DNA of 64,000 bases from the NCBI RefSeq assembly GCF_014217805.1, contig NZ_CP055156.1:4532585-4596584 (forward strand), written 5' to 3'. The notes under the pieces are model-generated. The model had not been told where the DNA came from. It saw only the letters and a list, made by a program, of their open reading frames with translations, and did no database searches. The position numbers and the translations under genes were made by a program. Origin of the DNA: Adhaeribacter swui (GTDB lineage Bacteria > Bacteroidota > Bacteroidia > Cytophagales > Hymenobacteraceae). This document shows positions 54,214 to 62,355 of the stretch, piece by piece (position 1 is the stretch's first letter; each line of letters begins with the position of its first letter).

Positions 54214-55536
54214 ATGTTAAAAACCTTACCTTATTCGCGTTCTTTTTTTAAAATTTTTCTTTTTTGTTGGTTGCTGATCGGGTACGCCGGGGCTCATGCC
54301 CAGCCTACCGAAAAAATGATAAAAGTGGTGGTGGCGCCCGACCACAGCAACTGGCAGTACAAAACCGGGGAGCCGGTTAAATTTACCATTACCGTATTGC
54401 AAAACGGCAATCCTTTAAAAAGTGCCCGGCTTAAGTACGAAGTAATGCCTGAAAAAATGCCCGCTACTAAAACCGAAACGCTAACCCTGGCCAATGGTAC
54501 CAAAGAAGTAGTAGCCGGAACCATGAAAAAGCCCGGCTTTCTGCGCTGCACCGCTACCGCTACCGTAGACGGTAAAGAATATGTAGGTTTGGCAACCGCC
54601 GGGTTTGAGCCTTTAAAAATTGAACCCACCACCACCGTACCCGCCGATTTTCAGGCATTCTGGGACAAAGCCAAAACTGAGGCCGCTAAAATACCCCTGG
54701 ATGCCCGCCTGACTTTACTACCCGAGCGTTGCACCGAAACCGTGAATGTGTACCACGTAAACCTACAGAATTATGCCCTAAATACCCGGCTGTACGGTAT
54801 CTTGTGCGTACCTAAAAAAGAAGGAAAATACCCGGCCATTTTAAAAGTGCCCGGCGCAGGCGCCCGGCCGTATAATGGCGATATTGCCGGTGCCGAAAAA
54901 GGATTTATCACTTTTGAAATTGGCATTCATGGGGTACCGGTAACTATGGAGCCGAGTGTGTATACCAATCTGATGGCCGGTGCCCTGCGTAATTACTGGA
55001 CCCACGGCCTCGATGATAAAGACCAGTATTATTACAAACGGGTGTATTTGGGTTGCGTGCGCGCCAACGATTTTATTTTTAGCTTACCGCAGTTCGATGG
55101 GCAAAACTTAGCCGTGACTGGGGGCAGCCAAGGGGGCGCTTTAAGTATTGTAACCGCTGCCCTTGATAATCGCGTGAAGTATTTGGTAGCTTATTATCCT
55201 GCCCTGAGCGATTTAACCGGTTATTTGCACGAACGCGCCGGCGGTTGGCCGCATTTATTCAGTAAAGACAATTATACCTTTAACGGCAAAAAAGATAAAA
55301 TTGAAACCTCGAAGTATTACGATGTGGTAAACTTTGCCCGGCTGGTAAAAGTGCCCGGCTATTACTCCTGGGGTTTTAACGACGAAACCTGTCCGCCCAC
55401 TTCCATGTACGCGGCCTATAACGTTATAACGGCTCCCAAAGAATTGTACTTAGCCCTGGAAACTGGCCACTGGACTTACCCGGAGCAATACGAGAAAACC
55501 AATCCCTGGCTGTATTCTAAATTGCAGAAAAAATAA
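54214..55536 (+). CDS. Secreted acetylxylan esterase-type alpha/beta hydrolase
   Basis: A 440-residue secreted protein (signal peptide FLFCWLLIGYAGAHA). A beta-sandwich ~30-140 precedes an AXE1/cephalosporin-C deacetylase-type domain (~145-440): FQAFWDKAKTEA, YGILCVPKKEGKYPAIL, and the nucleophile in TGGSQGGAL. The late D-E (GFNDETCPPTSMYAAY) and H (LETGHWTYP) complete the triad. It should deacetylate acetylated sugars in the periplasm. It stands alone; its 3' end is followed after 66 bases by the convergent kinase gene. Confidence 0.88.
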   Translation: MLKTLPYSRSFFKIFLFCWLLIGYAGAHAQPTEKMIKVVVAPDHSNWQYKTGEPVKFTITVLQNGNPLKSARLKYEVMPEKMPATKTETLTLANGTKEVVAGTMKKPGFLRCTATATVDGKEYVGLATAGFEPLKIEPTTTVPADFQAFWDKAKTEAAKIPLDARLTLLPERCTETVNVYHVNLQNYALNTRLYGILCVPKKEGKYPAILKVPGAGARPYNGDIAGAEKGFITFEIGIHGVPVTMEPSVYTNLMAGALRNYWTHGLDDKDQYYYKRVYLGCVRANDFIFSLPQFDGQNLAVTGGSQGGALSIVTAALDNRVKYLVAYYPALSDLTGYLHERAGGWPHLFSKDNYTFNGKKDKIETSKYYDVVNFARLVKVPGYYSWGFNDETCPPTSMYAAYNVITAPKELYLALETGHWTYPEQYEKTNPWLYSKLQKK

Positions 55537-55602
55537 ACTCAAAACGAGATTTTAAAACCCCAGATAAAATCAGGATTTTAAAATTGCGGCAAAATTTAAA
55601 AA

Positions 55603-57198
55603 TTAAGTTTGCTGCGGCAGAAAAATAGTAAAAGCGGTGCCGGTATTTATTGTACTGGTTACCGCTATTTGCCCGCCGTAGTTCTCGATGGTGCGTTTTA
55701 TTAAATACAGGCCAATGCCGCTACCTGCTACGTGGTTATGAAACCGTTTAAAAAGCGTAAATAATTTAGCTTGCTGCACTTCAGTTAATCCAAGTCCGTT
55801 ATCTGCAATCCGCAATTGCACGCCGCCCGGCACAGGTTCGGCGCTGATGTTTATTTCGGGGGCTCGCTCGGGGGAGCGGTATTTTAAGGCATTCGAAATT
55901 AAATTGCTAAAGATGCTGCGCAGGTGGATGCGCGAGAAAAAAACATATTCGGTTTGTAAATTTAAATAAAAAGTAGCTGCCGATTCATTTATCTCAGATT
56001 GTAATTCATCCTGAATTTCGGTGAGTAGCGGTACCAGCTGAATACGCTCAGGTTCCTGGGTATCTATTTGTTGCGATTGTATGATCTGGGTTAAATCCTG
56101 AATAGTTTTTTTTAAATTATTAACTGAATTGGCTCCAAAAAAAATTAGCTGTTGATCTTCGGGTGGCAATTGCGACTTAATCAGCACATTTAATTCCCGG
56201 AAAATAGCTTCCAGGTTATTGATGGGGCCTTTTAAATCGTGGCTCGCCATGTACACAATATCATCGAGGCTTTGATTAATGTTGGTAAGCTCTTGGTTGC
56301 GTACCGCTAAATCGGCGTTGGTTTGTTTTAAATTACTGTTTGTTTTTTGCAAAATCGCATCCAGTTTATCCAAACGGTTTAGAAAAATATGAGCAATCGG
56401 CAGGGTAATTAAACAGATTACCAGAAAGGAGCTAACCAAGCTGGAGGTAGGTGTAAAGTTCCATTGGTTTAATCCGTAAAGGTAAAATCCCATTAAAATC
56501 GGAACGGTTAGCAAAAAGTAGCCAAAAGATGTCCGGGCCAGCTTGCCCCCCATGTACGGACTCGAAAATATTTTCATCCAACCCGACTCGGAGCAATAAA
56601 GCAGTATACTTAAGTTTAAAAGTAATAAAGCCAAAGCCGTATGACCCGCAATGGTAGAAAAGCGCCCAAACTGGTAAAACTGAGTGATACCGTATAAATG
56701 GCCCAAAAAAGAGGCATAAGTTAAAATAAAAAAGAAGGCTACTAGTAATTGGGCTAAACCGTACCGCTGGTAAGTAAATGCTACCAACGCCAAAGTTATA
56801 ATATATATATTACAAGCCGACAGGAGCGACATTCGGCCCGGCGGTTCCAGGGTGGGGTCAGTTACTACATCAGTATAAAATAACTGATCGATACCTAAAT
56901 TCTGGTTTAAAAAATATTCCAAGATAGAAATTTGGCAGATCAGAAATACCAGGATAGCCAGCAAGCGGGTTATACCGGTTCTTTTGAGTCGTAAACTTAT
57001 AATGGACAGACTACAGCCCAAAATACATAACGCGGTATTTACTTTCATGGTGCCGGCTGCGCCAAACGAACTGCGTAGGGACTCTATCTGGAAAAACCAA
57101 CCGGTTAAACTAAGAACAGCAATAACAAGGGCAAACCAGGCTAAAATTATGGAAAGTAATTGTAATCGGTTTTGTAAGGCAATTTTAGTTGCTTCCAT
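55603..57198 (-). CDS. Membrane sensor histidine kinase with multi-helix N-terminal sensor
   Basis: A 531-residue kinase. Residues ~15-280 hold about eight membrane helices in pairs (ILAWFALVIAVLSLTGWFF onward). A HisKA domain has the phospho-His in YMASHDLKGPINNLEAIF (~318-335), and the HATPase domain closes with NLISNALKYR, ADNGLGLT and GSGIGLYLIKRTI. The kinase core resembles the PAS kinase at 51.8 kb (ASHDLK-P-NLE), so the two may share a regulator. No response regulator is adjacent. Confidence 0.9.
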   Translation of the reverse strand: MEATKIALQNRLQLLSIILAWFALVIAVLSLTGWFFQIESLRSSFGAAGTMKVNTALCILGCSLSIISLRLKRTGITRLLAILVFLICQISILEYFLNQNLGIDQLFYTDVVTDPTLEPPGRMSLLSACNIYIITLALVAFTYQRYGLAQLLVAFFFILTYASFLGHLYGITQFYQFGRFSTIAGHTALALLLLNLSILLYCSESGWMKIFSSPYMGGKLARTSFGYFLLTVPILMGFYLYGLNQWNFTPTSSLVSSFLVICLITLPIAHIFLNRLDKLDAILQKTNSNLKQTNADLAVRNQELTNINQSLDDIVYMASHDLKGPINNLEAIFRELNVLIKSQLPPEDQQLIFFGANSVNNLKKTIQDLTQIIQSQQIDTQEPERIQLVPLLTEIQDELQSEINESAATFYLNLQTEYVFFSRIHLRSIFSNLISNALKYRSPERAPEINISAEPVPGGVQLRIADNGLGLTEVQQAKLFTLFKRFHNHVAGSGIGLYLIKRTIENYGGQIAVTSTINTGTAFTIFLPQQT

Positions 57199-57745
57199 AA
57201 AATGAACGAACCTATATCATAGGTGATAAATATTCTAATTCAGGAATGGAAAAGCGTATTACCGGTTATCTTCCGGCCACACTAGTCCAACCTGGGGCAG
57301 GGTAGTATTTATAAATCTACTATTTTCCTTCGGAAATACGTTTTTAACGGAAAATCTTTTCTGTTTACCGCTAAACAAGCAATATTTTGTTGTAATCGCG
57401 GTAAAATACTTCAGAATAATTAGAATTTTTAAAAATTAACCTGCACCCCGGGGCAAGTTGATTCAATAATTCTGTATTTACCATACTACCAGCCGTAGAC
57501 ACCGAACAGGATAAAAAATTTAAAAACTAAGTGGGTTTTATTTAAAAAACGTGAGTTCGACGCAAGTACATTTTAGGTTTTCCTTATTCATTTTGGTCAT
57601 TCTGAAGAATGAATAGCCCTGTATTCTTTTCTTTTCTCGAACTCACGTTAAAAAGAATAATTTAAAATAACTGTATCCGGTTTAATAGATCATTATTGGC
57701 TAAAATCGAAATACTGCGGAATACTAAGTCGAGAGGTTGAATGCT
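57199..57745. other. 547-base gap with a 13-bp terminal inverted repeat element
   Basis: It contains an element bounded by AACGTGAGTTCGA and its complement (57548-57649). An ATTTTTAAAAATTAA block lies near 57428. The left edge must hold the kinase promoter. I see no gene in it. Confidence 0.4.
57548..57649. repeat. 102-bp element with 13-bp perfect terminal inverted repeats
   Basis: AACGTGAGTTCGA at 57548-57560 and TCGAACTCACGTT at 57637-57649. A third copy of the end lies at 62276-62288, so the sequence is repeated in the genome. It may be a small nonautonomous mobile element or a paired transcription signal. Confidence 0.6.
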
Positions 57746-59038
57746 TTATTCTTTATTTTCTGGTTTAACCACTTGGCCGTCTTTTATTATTAGTTGCACA
57801 TCGTTGAGCGCCTGGGTAAAGTTTTTCTCCAGATCGCCGTTAAAGATTACCAGATCGGCGGCCATGCCTTTTTTTAAAATTCCTGTTTTATTAGCATTGC
57901 CTATGGCTTTGGCAGCGTTTATGGTGGCGGTTTGCAATACTTCGGCCGGGGTTAATCCGGCTTCCAGGTAAGCGACTAACACATCCTTCGAGCCTTCGGC
58001 GCGGGTAAGGTTGGGCATATCGAAGTAAAAATCAGAACCGGCCACCAGCATTACTTTATATTGCCGCGCTTTTTTAATCCGGTCGTGGTTCGTTTGTAAA
58101 AAGTTATTAGCTGCATCTTCGGCTTCTTTTCCTTTCAGACCAATGCCAGCTACCAGCAGCATGGCTTTTTCCCGCGACACATCCGTGGGAACCAGGTAAA
58201 CCCCACGCTGGCCCATGAGCATAATGGTGCTATCGGATAAGCTATAGCCGTGTTCGATACCGTTTACACCGGCTAGTACGGCCAAGCGGGCAGTTTTATC
58301 GGAAGTGGAATGGGCGGTTACCGGTAATTTTTTTTCTTTGGCGGCGGCAACAATGGCATTTATTTCTTCGGCACCCATCTGGCGGTAATCGGTATCCAGA
58401 CAAACTTTTATTACGTTCACCTTTTTTTGGGCTTGTTGAGTCACGGCCTGGTATGCATCTTTTTTATTCTTTATAATTAAATATTCCTGTTTAATTATAA
58501 AGCTGTCGGCGGGTGGTAATTTAAAAAATTGCCCGCCCGGTGGACTCAAAATAGGACCCGATAAGTAGAGGCGGGGCGTAGGCTTTTTGTCCTGGGCTAA
58601 CTGTTTTTGTAATTCCTGATCGAGGTATTGGCCAGAGTTGCCCAAATCCCGGAGGGTAGTAAAGCCGGTACGTAATAATGCATCGGCAAATTGTTGGCCT
58701 TGCTGCAACCGCTTCGCCTCCGGAATTTTAGACCCTACCTCCAGGCCTTCGTTTTGTTTTTGCTTAAACAGTAAATGCGTGTGCGCGTCTATTAAGCCAG
58801 GTGTAACAGTAGCGTTGTGGGCATCCAGAATTTGGGCGTTCTTGGGTACTTTCAGGCGTGGGCCTACTGCTTGAATAGTATTACCCGAAATTAAAATTTC
58901 CTGGTCGGTAACAAAGGTATTAGTTTCAGCATCATACATTTTGCCGGCTTTAATTAAATAAAAGCCAGCGGTACTTTTTTGCGCGTAGTTGGTCAAGCTG
59001 CCGGCCAGTAAAGCCAGGACTAGAATAAACTTTTTCAT
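57746..59038 (-). CDS. Exported metal-dependent amidohydrolase
   Basis: A 430-residue amidohydrolase with a signal peptide (FILVLALLAGSLTNYA). Metal-site motifs appear in order: VTPGLIDAHTHLLF (His pair), LPVTAHSTS, GVNGIEHGYSLSD and VAGSDFYFD (Asp). The C-terminus KKGMAADLVIFNGDLEK is typical of imidazolonepropionase- or dipeptidase-like periplasmic members. Its substrate is unknown. It is divergent from the sigma factor gene, with a 281-base gap. Confidence 0.9.
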   Translation of the reverse strand: MKKFILVLALLAGSLTNYAQKSTAGFYLIKAGKMYDAETNTFVTDQEILISGNTIQAVGPRLKVPKNAQILDAHNATVTPGLIDAHTHLLFKQKQNEGLEVGSKIPEAKRLQQGQQFADALLRTGFTTLRDLGNSGQYLDQELQKQLAQDKKPTPRLYLSGPILSPPGGQFFKLPPADSFIIKQEYLIIKNKKDAYQAVTQQAQKKVNVIKVCLDTDYRQMGAEEINAIVAAAKEKKLPVTAHSTSDKTARLAVLAGVNGIEHGYSLSDSTIMLMGQRGVYLVPTDVSREKAMLLVAGIGLKGKEAEDAANNFLQTNHDRIKKARQYKVMLVAGSDFYFDMPNLTRAEGSKDVLVAYLEAGLTPAEVLQTATINAAKAIGNANKTGILKKGMAADLVIFNGDLEKNFTQALNDVQLIIKDGQVVKPENKE

Positions 59039-59319
59039 TTATTAAAAATAAAGGCGTTTGGCAATATAAGCAGGGAATTATTGAAAAGCTGAATTTTTAA
59101 ATTTTTAAAATTAGGAGCTAAACCAGATTAATCAGCTTTCTTCCGAAGGGAAATTTTTATCAAATCAACAAGCCGGATTGCTCTTTCAATTTCTAAAGCT
59201 TTAATGAAAAACCAGATTATTCGGGTATTAGTCCAAAGCAAAATTTTAAAAAATTTTGTAAATTCTGCGACTTACCTGATGGCTTTGGCTCTTAGTAGCA
59301 AATTAAACATGCAAGCAAT

Positions 59320-59937
59320 ATGCCCCAGACTCCGGATGAATTTTTAAACCTGCTGCAACCGCATTACCGCAGTGCTTTGCAGTATTGCCGCGCCTTGTGT
59401 CGCGAGCCGAACGATGCCCAGGATTTGTTGCAGCAGGCACTGGTATTGGCTCTGGAAAAGCTACCGGGTTTGCGCGACCCCACCCGATTTAAAGCCTGGT
59501 TTTTCCAGATTATTACCCGCGCCTTTTACCGCCAGTGCCGGCAAAAATTCTGGCGGTGTTTTCTGCCCCTGGAGAGTACCAATCATACATTCGAATTAGA
59601 AAATGATCAGCCGGACTTTCCCGTTATTTTTCCGGGGACAGAGGAGCCCACCAACGAGCGCCGCACCCGTTTGCTGGAAGCGCTAGCTAAACTTCGGCCG
59701 AAAGAACGAGCCGCTTTACTGCTTTTTGAACTGGGCGATTTTACCATAGCGGATATTGCCGAAATTCAGGAAGAGAAAAGTTTATCAGCCATAAAATCGC
59801 GGTTAAGCCGCACCCGCCAAAAGCTAAAAGACTTAATTCTGACGGCCGAAAAAAACAAAGAAAAAATTATTAACCCTACTAAAGAAATTACCCATGAAAT
59901 CGAAAAAATGGCAGCCCTTTTCACCGGCCGCCGCTAA
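59320..59937 (+). CDS. ECF-type RNA polymerase sigma factor
   Basis: A 205-residue sigma factor. Region 2 is ~10-80 (YCRALCREPNDAQDLLQQAL, then RFKAWFFQIITRAFYRQCR). Region 4 is ~120-175 (KLRPKERAALLLFELGDF, then EEKSLSAIKSRLSRTRQKL). A short basic tail follows and overlaps the next gene by 44 bases, so sigma factor and membrane protein are coupled. The overlap and the single-helix partner suggest a sigma/anti-sigma pair. Divergent from the amidohydrolase. Confidence 0.92.
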   Translation: MPQTPDEFLNLLQPHYRSALQYCRALCREPNDAQDLLQQALVLALEKLPGLRDPTRFKAWFFQIITRAFYRQCRQKFWRCFLPLESTNHTFELENDQPDFPVIFPGTEEPTNERRTRLLEALAKLRPKERAALLLFELGDFTIADIAEIQEEKSLSAIKSRLSRTRQKLKDLILTAEKNKEKIINPTKEITHEIEKMAALFTGRR

Positions 59938-60886
59938 ACCCGAACCCGATATGGACGCTTATTTTAAAACTTTACAGGAAACCGACTACGCTGATACTTT
60001 TAATAAAACCGCTGTTTGGGTGCGCCAAAATCAGCCCCGAACTGTCGGTGCCACTGTAATTTCGTGGCCGCATTGGTTACGTTTGTTTTTATTTGGTTCA
60101 TCGGTACGTGTAGCTTATACCGTGCTTTTTTTTATTACGATGGTAGGCGCTTGTAATTACCCTGTAGAAGTAAACGAGCCCGTGGCATCGGTGCTTACCT
60201 GGCAGGTAAATGCCCAGGATAAAGCCACCATTAATGCTATTTCGGGCTTACCTTGGTTAAAAGAAGAACAATTACTGGCCGAAAGCAGAAATATCAATGG
60301 CAACCTAGTTTTGGAGTACACGGTTACATTACCTGCTTTAAAAAAAGATCAATTGCAAGCTTACCAGCAAAGTTTACAACAGTTAATTGGTATTCAAAAT
60401 TTAAAAATTTTACCAATTACGCATAAAACTTCACAGCCTTTGTACGAAGCTGCCCTGGAAAACATGCTGAAAATCGAAATGGATGTAACCAACATTTCGG
60501 ATGCTGATTTGAAGAAAGCCGTAGAAGCCAAATTGAAACAGCAAGGATTAACCAACCTGGATATTGCCATTAAAAAAGATGACAATGGTCAGCGCCTGGT
60601 TACAACTAAACTACCCGAAGTTCCGGTGGGTAATCAAAACTTTGACCTGCTATTAAAAGACGGAAAACGCCACACCCGCATCCGGGAGCAAAAGAAATTT
60701 AACCCGGGCTCCAATACTCCTGATTTTAAAAATATGACCGATGCGCAAATTAAAGAAGTTATTATCCGCGACCATCCGGCTTTACCACTTACCCCCGACG
60801 ATATTAAAATTACCCGCCAAGGCCAGGATATTCTCATCGCCATCGACGACCAAAAGGGAAATCACCTAAAGCTTCGGTTAAGGTAA
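59894..60886 (+). CDS. Single-pass membrane protein, candidate anti-sigma factor
   Basis: A 330-residue protein. A cytoplasmic N-terminus of ~60 residues (MDAYFKTLQETDYADTF, then KTAVWVRQN) precedes one membrane helix at ~72-90 (VRVAYTVLFFITMVGACNY), and a periplasmic beta/alpha part follows (~95-330) with repeated LKKAVEAKLKQQG and ALPLTPDDIKI-type segments. No classical zinc anti-sigma domain (HxxxCxxC) was seen. Coupling with the sigma gene makes an anti-sigma role likely but unproven. A terminator follows at 60906. Confidence 0.65.
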   Translation: MKSKKWQPFSPAAAKPEPDMDAYFKTLQETDYADTFNKTAVWVRQNQPRTVGATVISWPHWLRLFLFGSSVRVAYTVLFFITMVGACNYPVEVNEPVASVLTWQVNAQDKATINAISGLPWLKEEQLLAESRNINGNLVLEYTVTLPALKKDQLQAYQQSLQQLIGIQNLKILPITHKTSQPLYEAALENMLKIEMDVTNISDADLKKAVEAKLKQQGLTNLDIAIKKDDNGQRLVTTKLPEVPVGNQNFDLLLKDGKRHTRIREQKKFNPGSNTPDFKNMTDAQIKEVIIRDHPALPLTPDDIKITRQGQDILIAIDDQKGNHLKLRLR

Positions 60887-60905
60887 AAATTTAAAAATTT
60901 ACTAT

Positions 60906-60947
60906 AAAAAAAGCGCTCGGGAAACTTAAAACTCGAGCGCTTTTTTT
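60906..60947. terminator. Bidirectional intrinsic terminator
   Basis: AAAAAAAGCGCTCG pairs with CGAGCGCTTTTTTT over a 14-base loop. It separates the convergent membrane-protein and SMP-30 genes. Confidence 0.9.
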
Positions 60948-60962
60948 ATGTTTAATTTTAAA

Positions 60963-61934
60963 TTAGATGCCTTTCACCAACATTGGTAGTTTGTAAACGC
61001 CTTCCATGGCCGTTATAAAAAGCATATTGCGATCTTTGCCGCCGAAAGTAGCGTTGGCCGTCCAGCCGGCAGGTACGGGAATATGTACTAATTTTTGACC
61101 AGCGGGGGAATATACCGTCACTCCTTTGCCACATAAATACAAATTACCTTGGCTGTCCAGGGTCATGCCGTCGGAACCTTGTTCAACGAATAATTGGCGG
61201 TTAGTTAATTTGCCATCCGGGGCTATCTGGTATTTGTAGGTTTTATTGGCTTTAATGTCGGCAACGAACAAGGTTTTACCATCCGCAGAGCCAATAATGC
61301 CGTTGGGTTGTTCCAGGTTATCATCGGCCAGAACGGGTTCTTGCTTGCCTTGAGGTAAGTAGTAAACGTTTTGCTTGGCTAGTTCAGGGGTTTTGCGGGT
61401 CCAGTAATCGCGCGGGTAAAACGGATCGGTAAAGTAAATGGTGCCGGTTTTGGGGTGCACCCACAAATCGTTAGGGCCGTTAAACTTTTTTCCATCTAAA
61501 TCTTTCAGGAGCACCGTTACTTTTTTATCCGGACTAATAGCCCAAATCTGATTATTCTCGTCGGCGCAGGAAAGCAGGTTGCCTTTTTTATCGAAGTACA
61601 TGCCATTGGAGCGGCCAGTTTTATCCATAAATAAAGTTAGCTGCCCATCGGTGCTGTATTTCCAGATTTTATCGTTCGGTTGATCCGTGAAAAAAACGTT
61701 GCCTTGTTTATCGGCGGCAGGACCTTCCGTGAACTTAAATTGTTTGGCAATTAATTCAACCTGGGCGCCGGGGGCAAACAGTTTATGGTTTACCGAATCG
61801 GCCGTAGTAGTTGTGCCGGAAGAAGTTGCCGTGTTGCCGTTAGCCGGTTTATAAACCGGATTAAAAATAATAAAAGAACTTATTGCCAACGAAGTACCCA
61901 ACAGGCCTAAAGTTGATTTAAAGGTTAGTTTCAT
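60963..61934 (-). CDS. SMP-30/gluconolactonase family protein, exported
   Basis: A 323-residue beta-propeller protein with an N-terminal signal anchor (LGLLGTSLAISSFIIF). FTEGPAADKQGNVFFTD carries the Glu of the metal site; later FNGPNDLWVHPKTGTIYFTD (Asn and Asp), LEQPNGIIGSADGKTLFVAD and GSDGMTLDSQGNLYL complete the set. It probably opens a sugar lactone or a similar ester in the periplasm. It stands alone. Confidence 0.9.
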   Translation of the reverse strand: MKLTFKSTLGLLGTSLAISSFIIFNPVYKPANGNTATSSGTTTTADSVNHKLFAPGAQVELIAKQFKFTEGPAADKQGNVFFTDQPNDKIWKYSTDGQLTLFMDKTGRSNGMYFDKKGNLLSCADENNQIWAISPDKKVTVLLKDLDGKKFNGPNDLWVHPKTGTIYFTDPFYPRDYWTRKTPELAKQNVYYLPQGKQEPVLADDNLEQPNGIIGSADGKTLFVADIKANKTYKYQIAPDGKLTNRQLFVEQGSDGMTLDSQGNLYLCGKGVTVYSPAGQKLVHIPVPAGWTANATFGGKDRNMLFITAMEGVYKLPMLVKGI

Positions 61935-62113
61935 GCAAAAAGTTTAGCGGCTGATTGTTTTAACTTCGCAATAAAGCTAAAAGGTATGTAATTTTAAAAT
62001 ATTTGTGCATGAACTATTTGTATTACAAGCGACAGGTTTTATTGAAGGCTTAAAAAGATTCCAAGTAAAAAGCCAGAAGATTTCCGATTTTCAATCCGTA
62101 GTATGGGTAATCC

Positions 62114-62302
62114 TAATATAAACCAACATTTTCACTATGGCGCGGATTTACTTCCGTGACTTGTATTTAGGTAAGTGTCAGTTTCTTTCTATTTAAGTAA
62201 TCATGGAAGAATTTAACTAATAGGCTGTCGATTAGATCCTTCCAGGATAACGTAAATGAGGCAGAATGGCTTATCTCGAACTCACGTTAATATAAACCAA
62301 CA
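62114..62302. repeat. 15-bp direct repeat flanking 160 bases
   Basis: TAATATAAACCAACA at both ends. The inner segment could be an inserted element (target duplication) or one unit of a tandem repeat left after recombination. The right end joins the repeated TCGAACTCACGTT. Confidence 0.6.
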
Positions 62303-62341
62303 AAAAAGCCGCTTTCCTTTAACGGAGAAAAGCGGCTTTTT
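62303..62341 (-). terminator. Terminator of the glucanotransferase gene
   Basis: AAAAAGCCGCTTT pairs with AAAGCGGCTTTTT around CCTTTAACGGAG, with T/A runs on both sides. Confidence 0.85.
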
Positions 62342-62355
62342 AAAAATTTCTAATT

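Larger units (their letters stand above)
61935..62355. other. 421-base gap with direct repeats and a terminator
   Basis: TAATATAAACCAACA occurs at 62114-62128 and again at 62288-62302, enclosing 160 bases that end in the TCGAACTCACGTT sequence also found at 57637. A terminator hairpin lies at 62303-62341. I see no gene in it. Confidence 0.45.
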
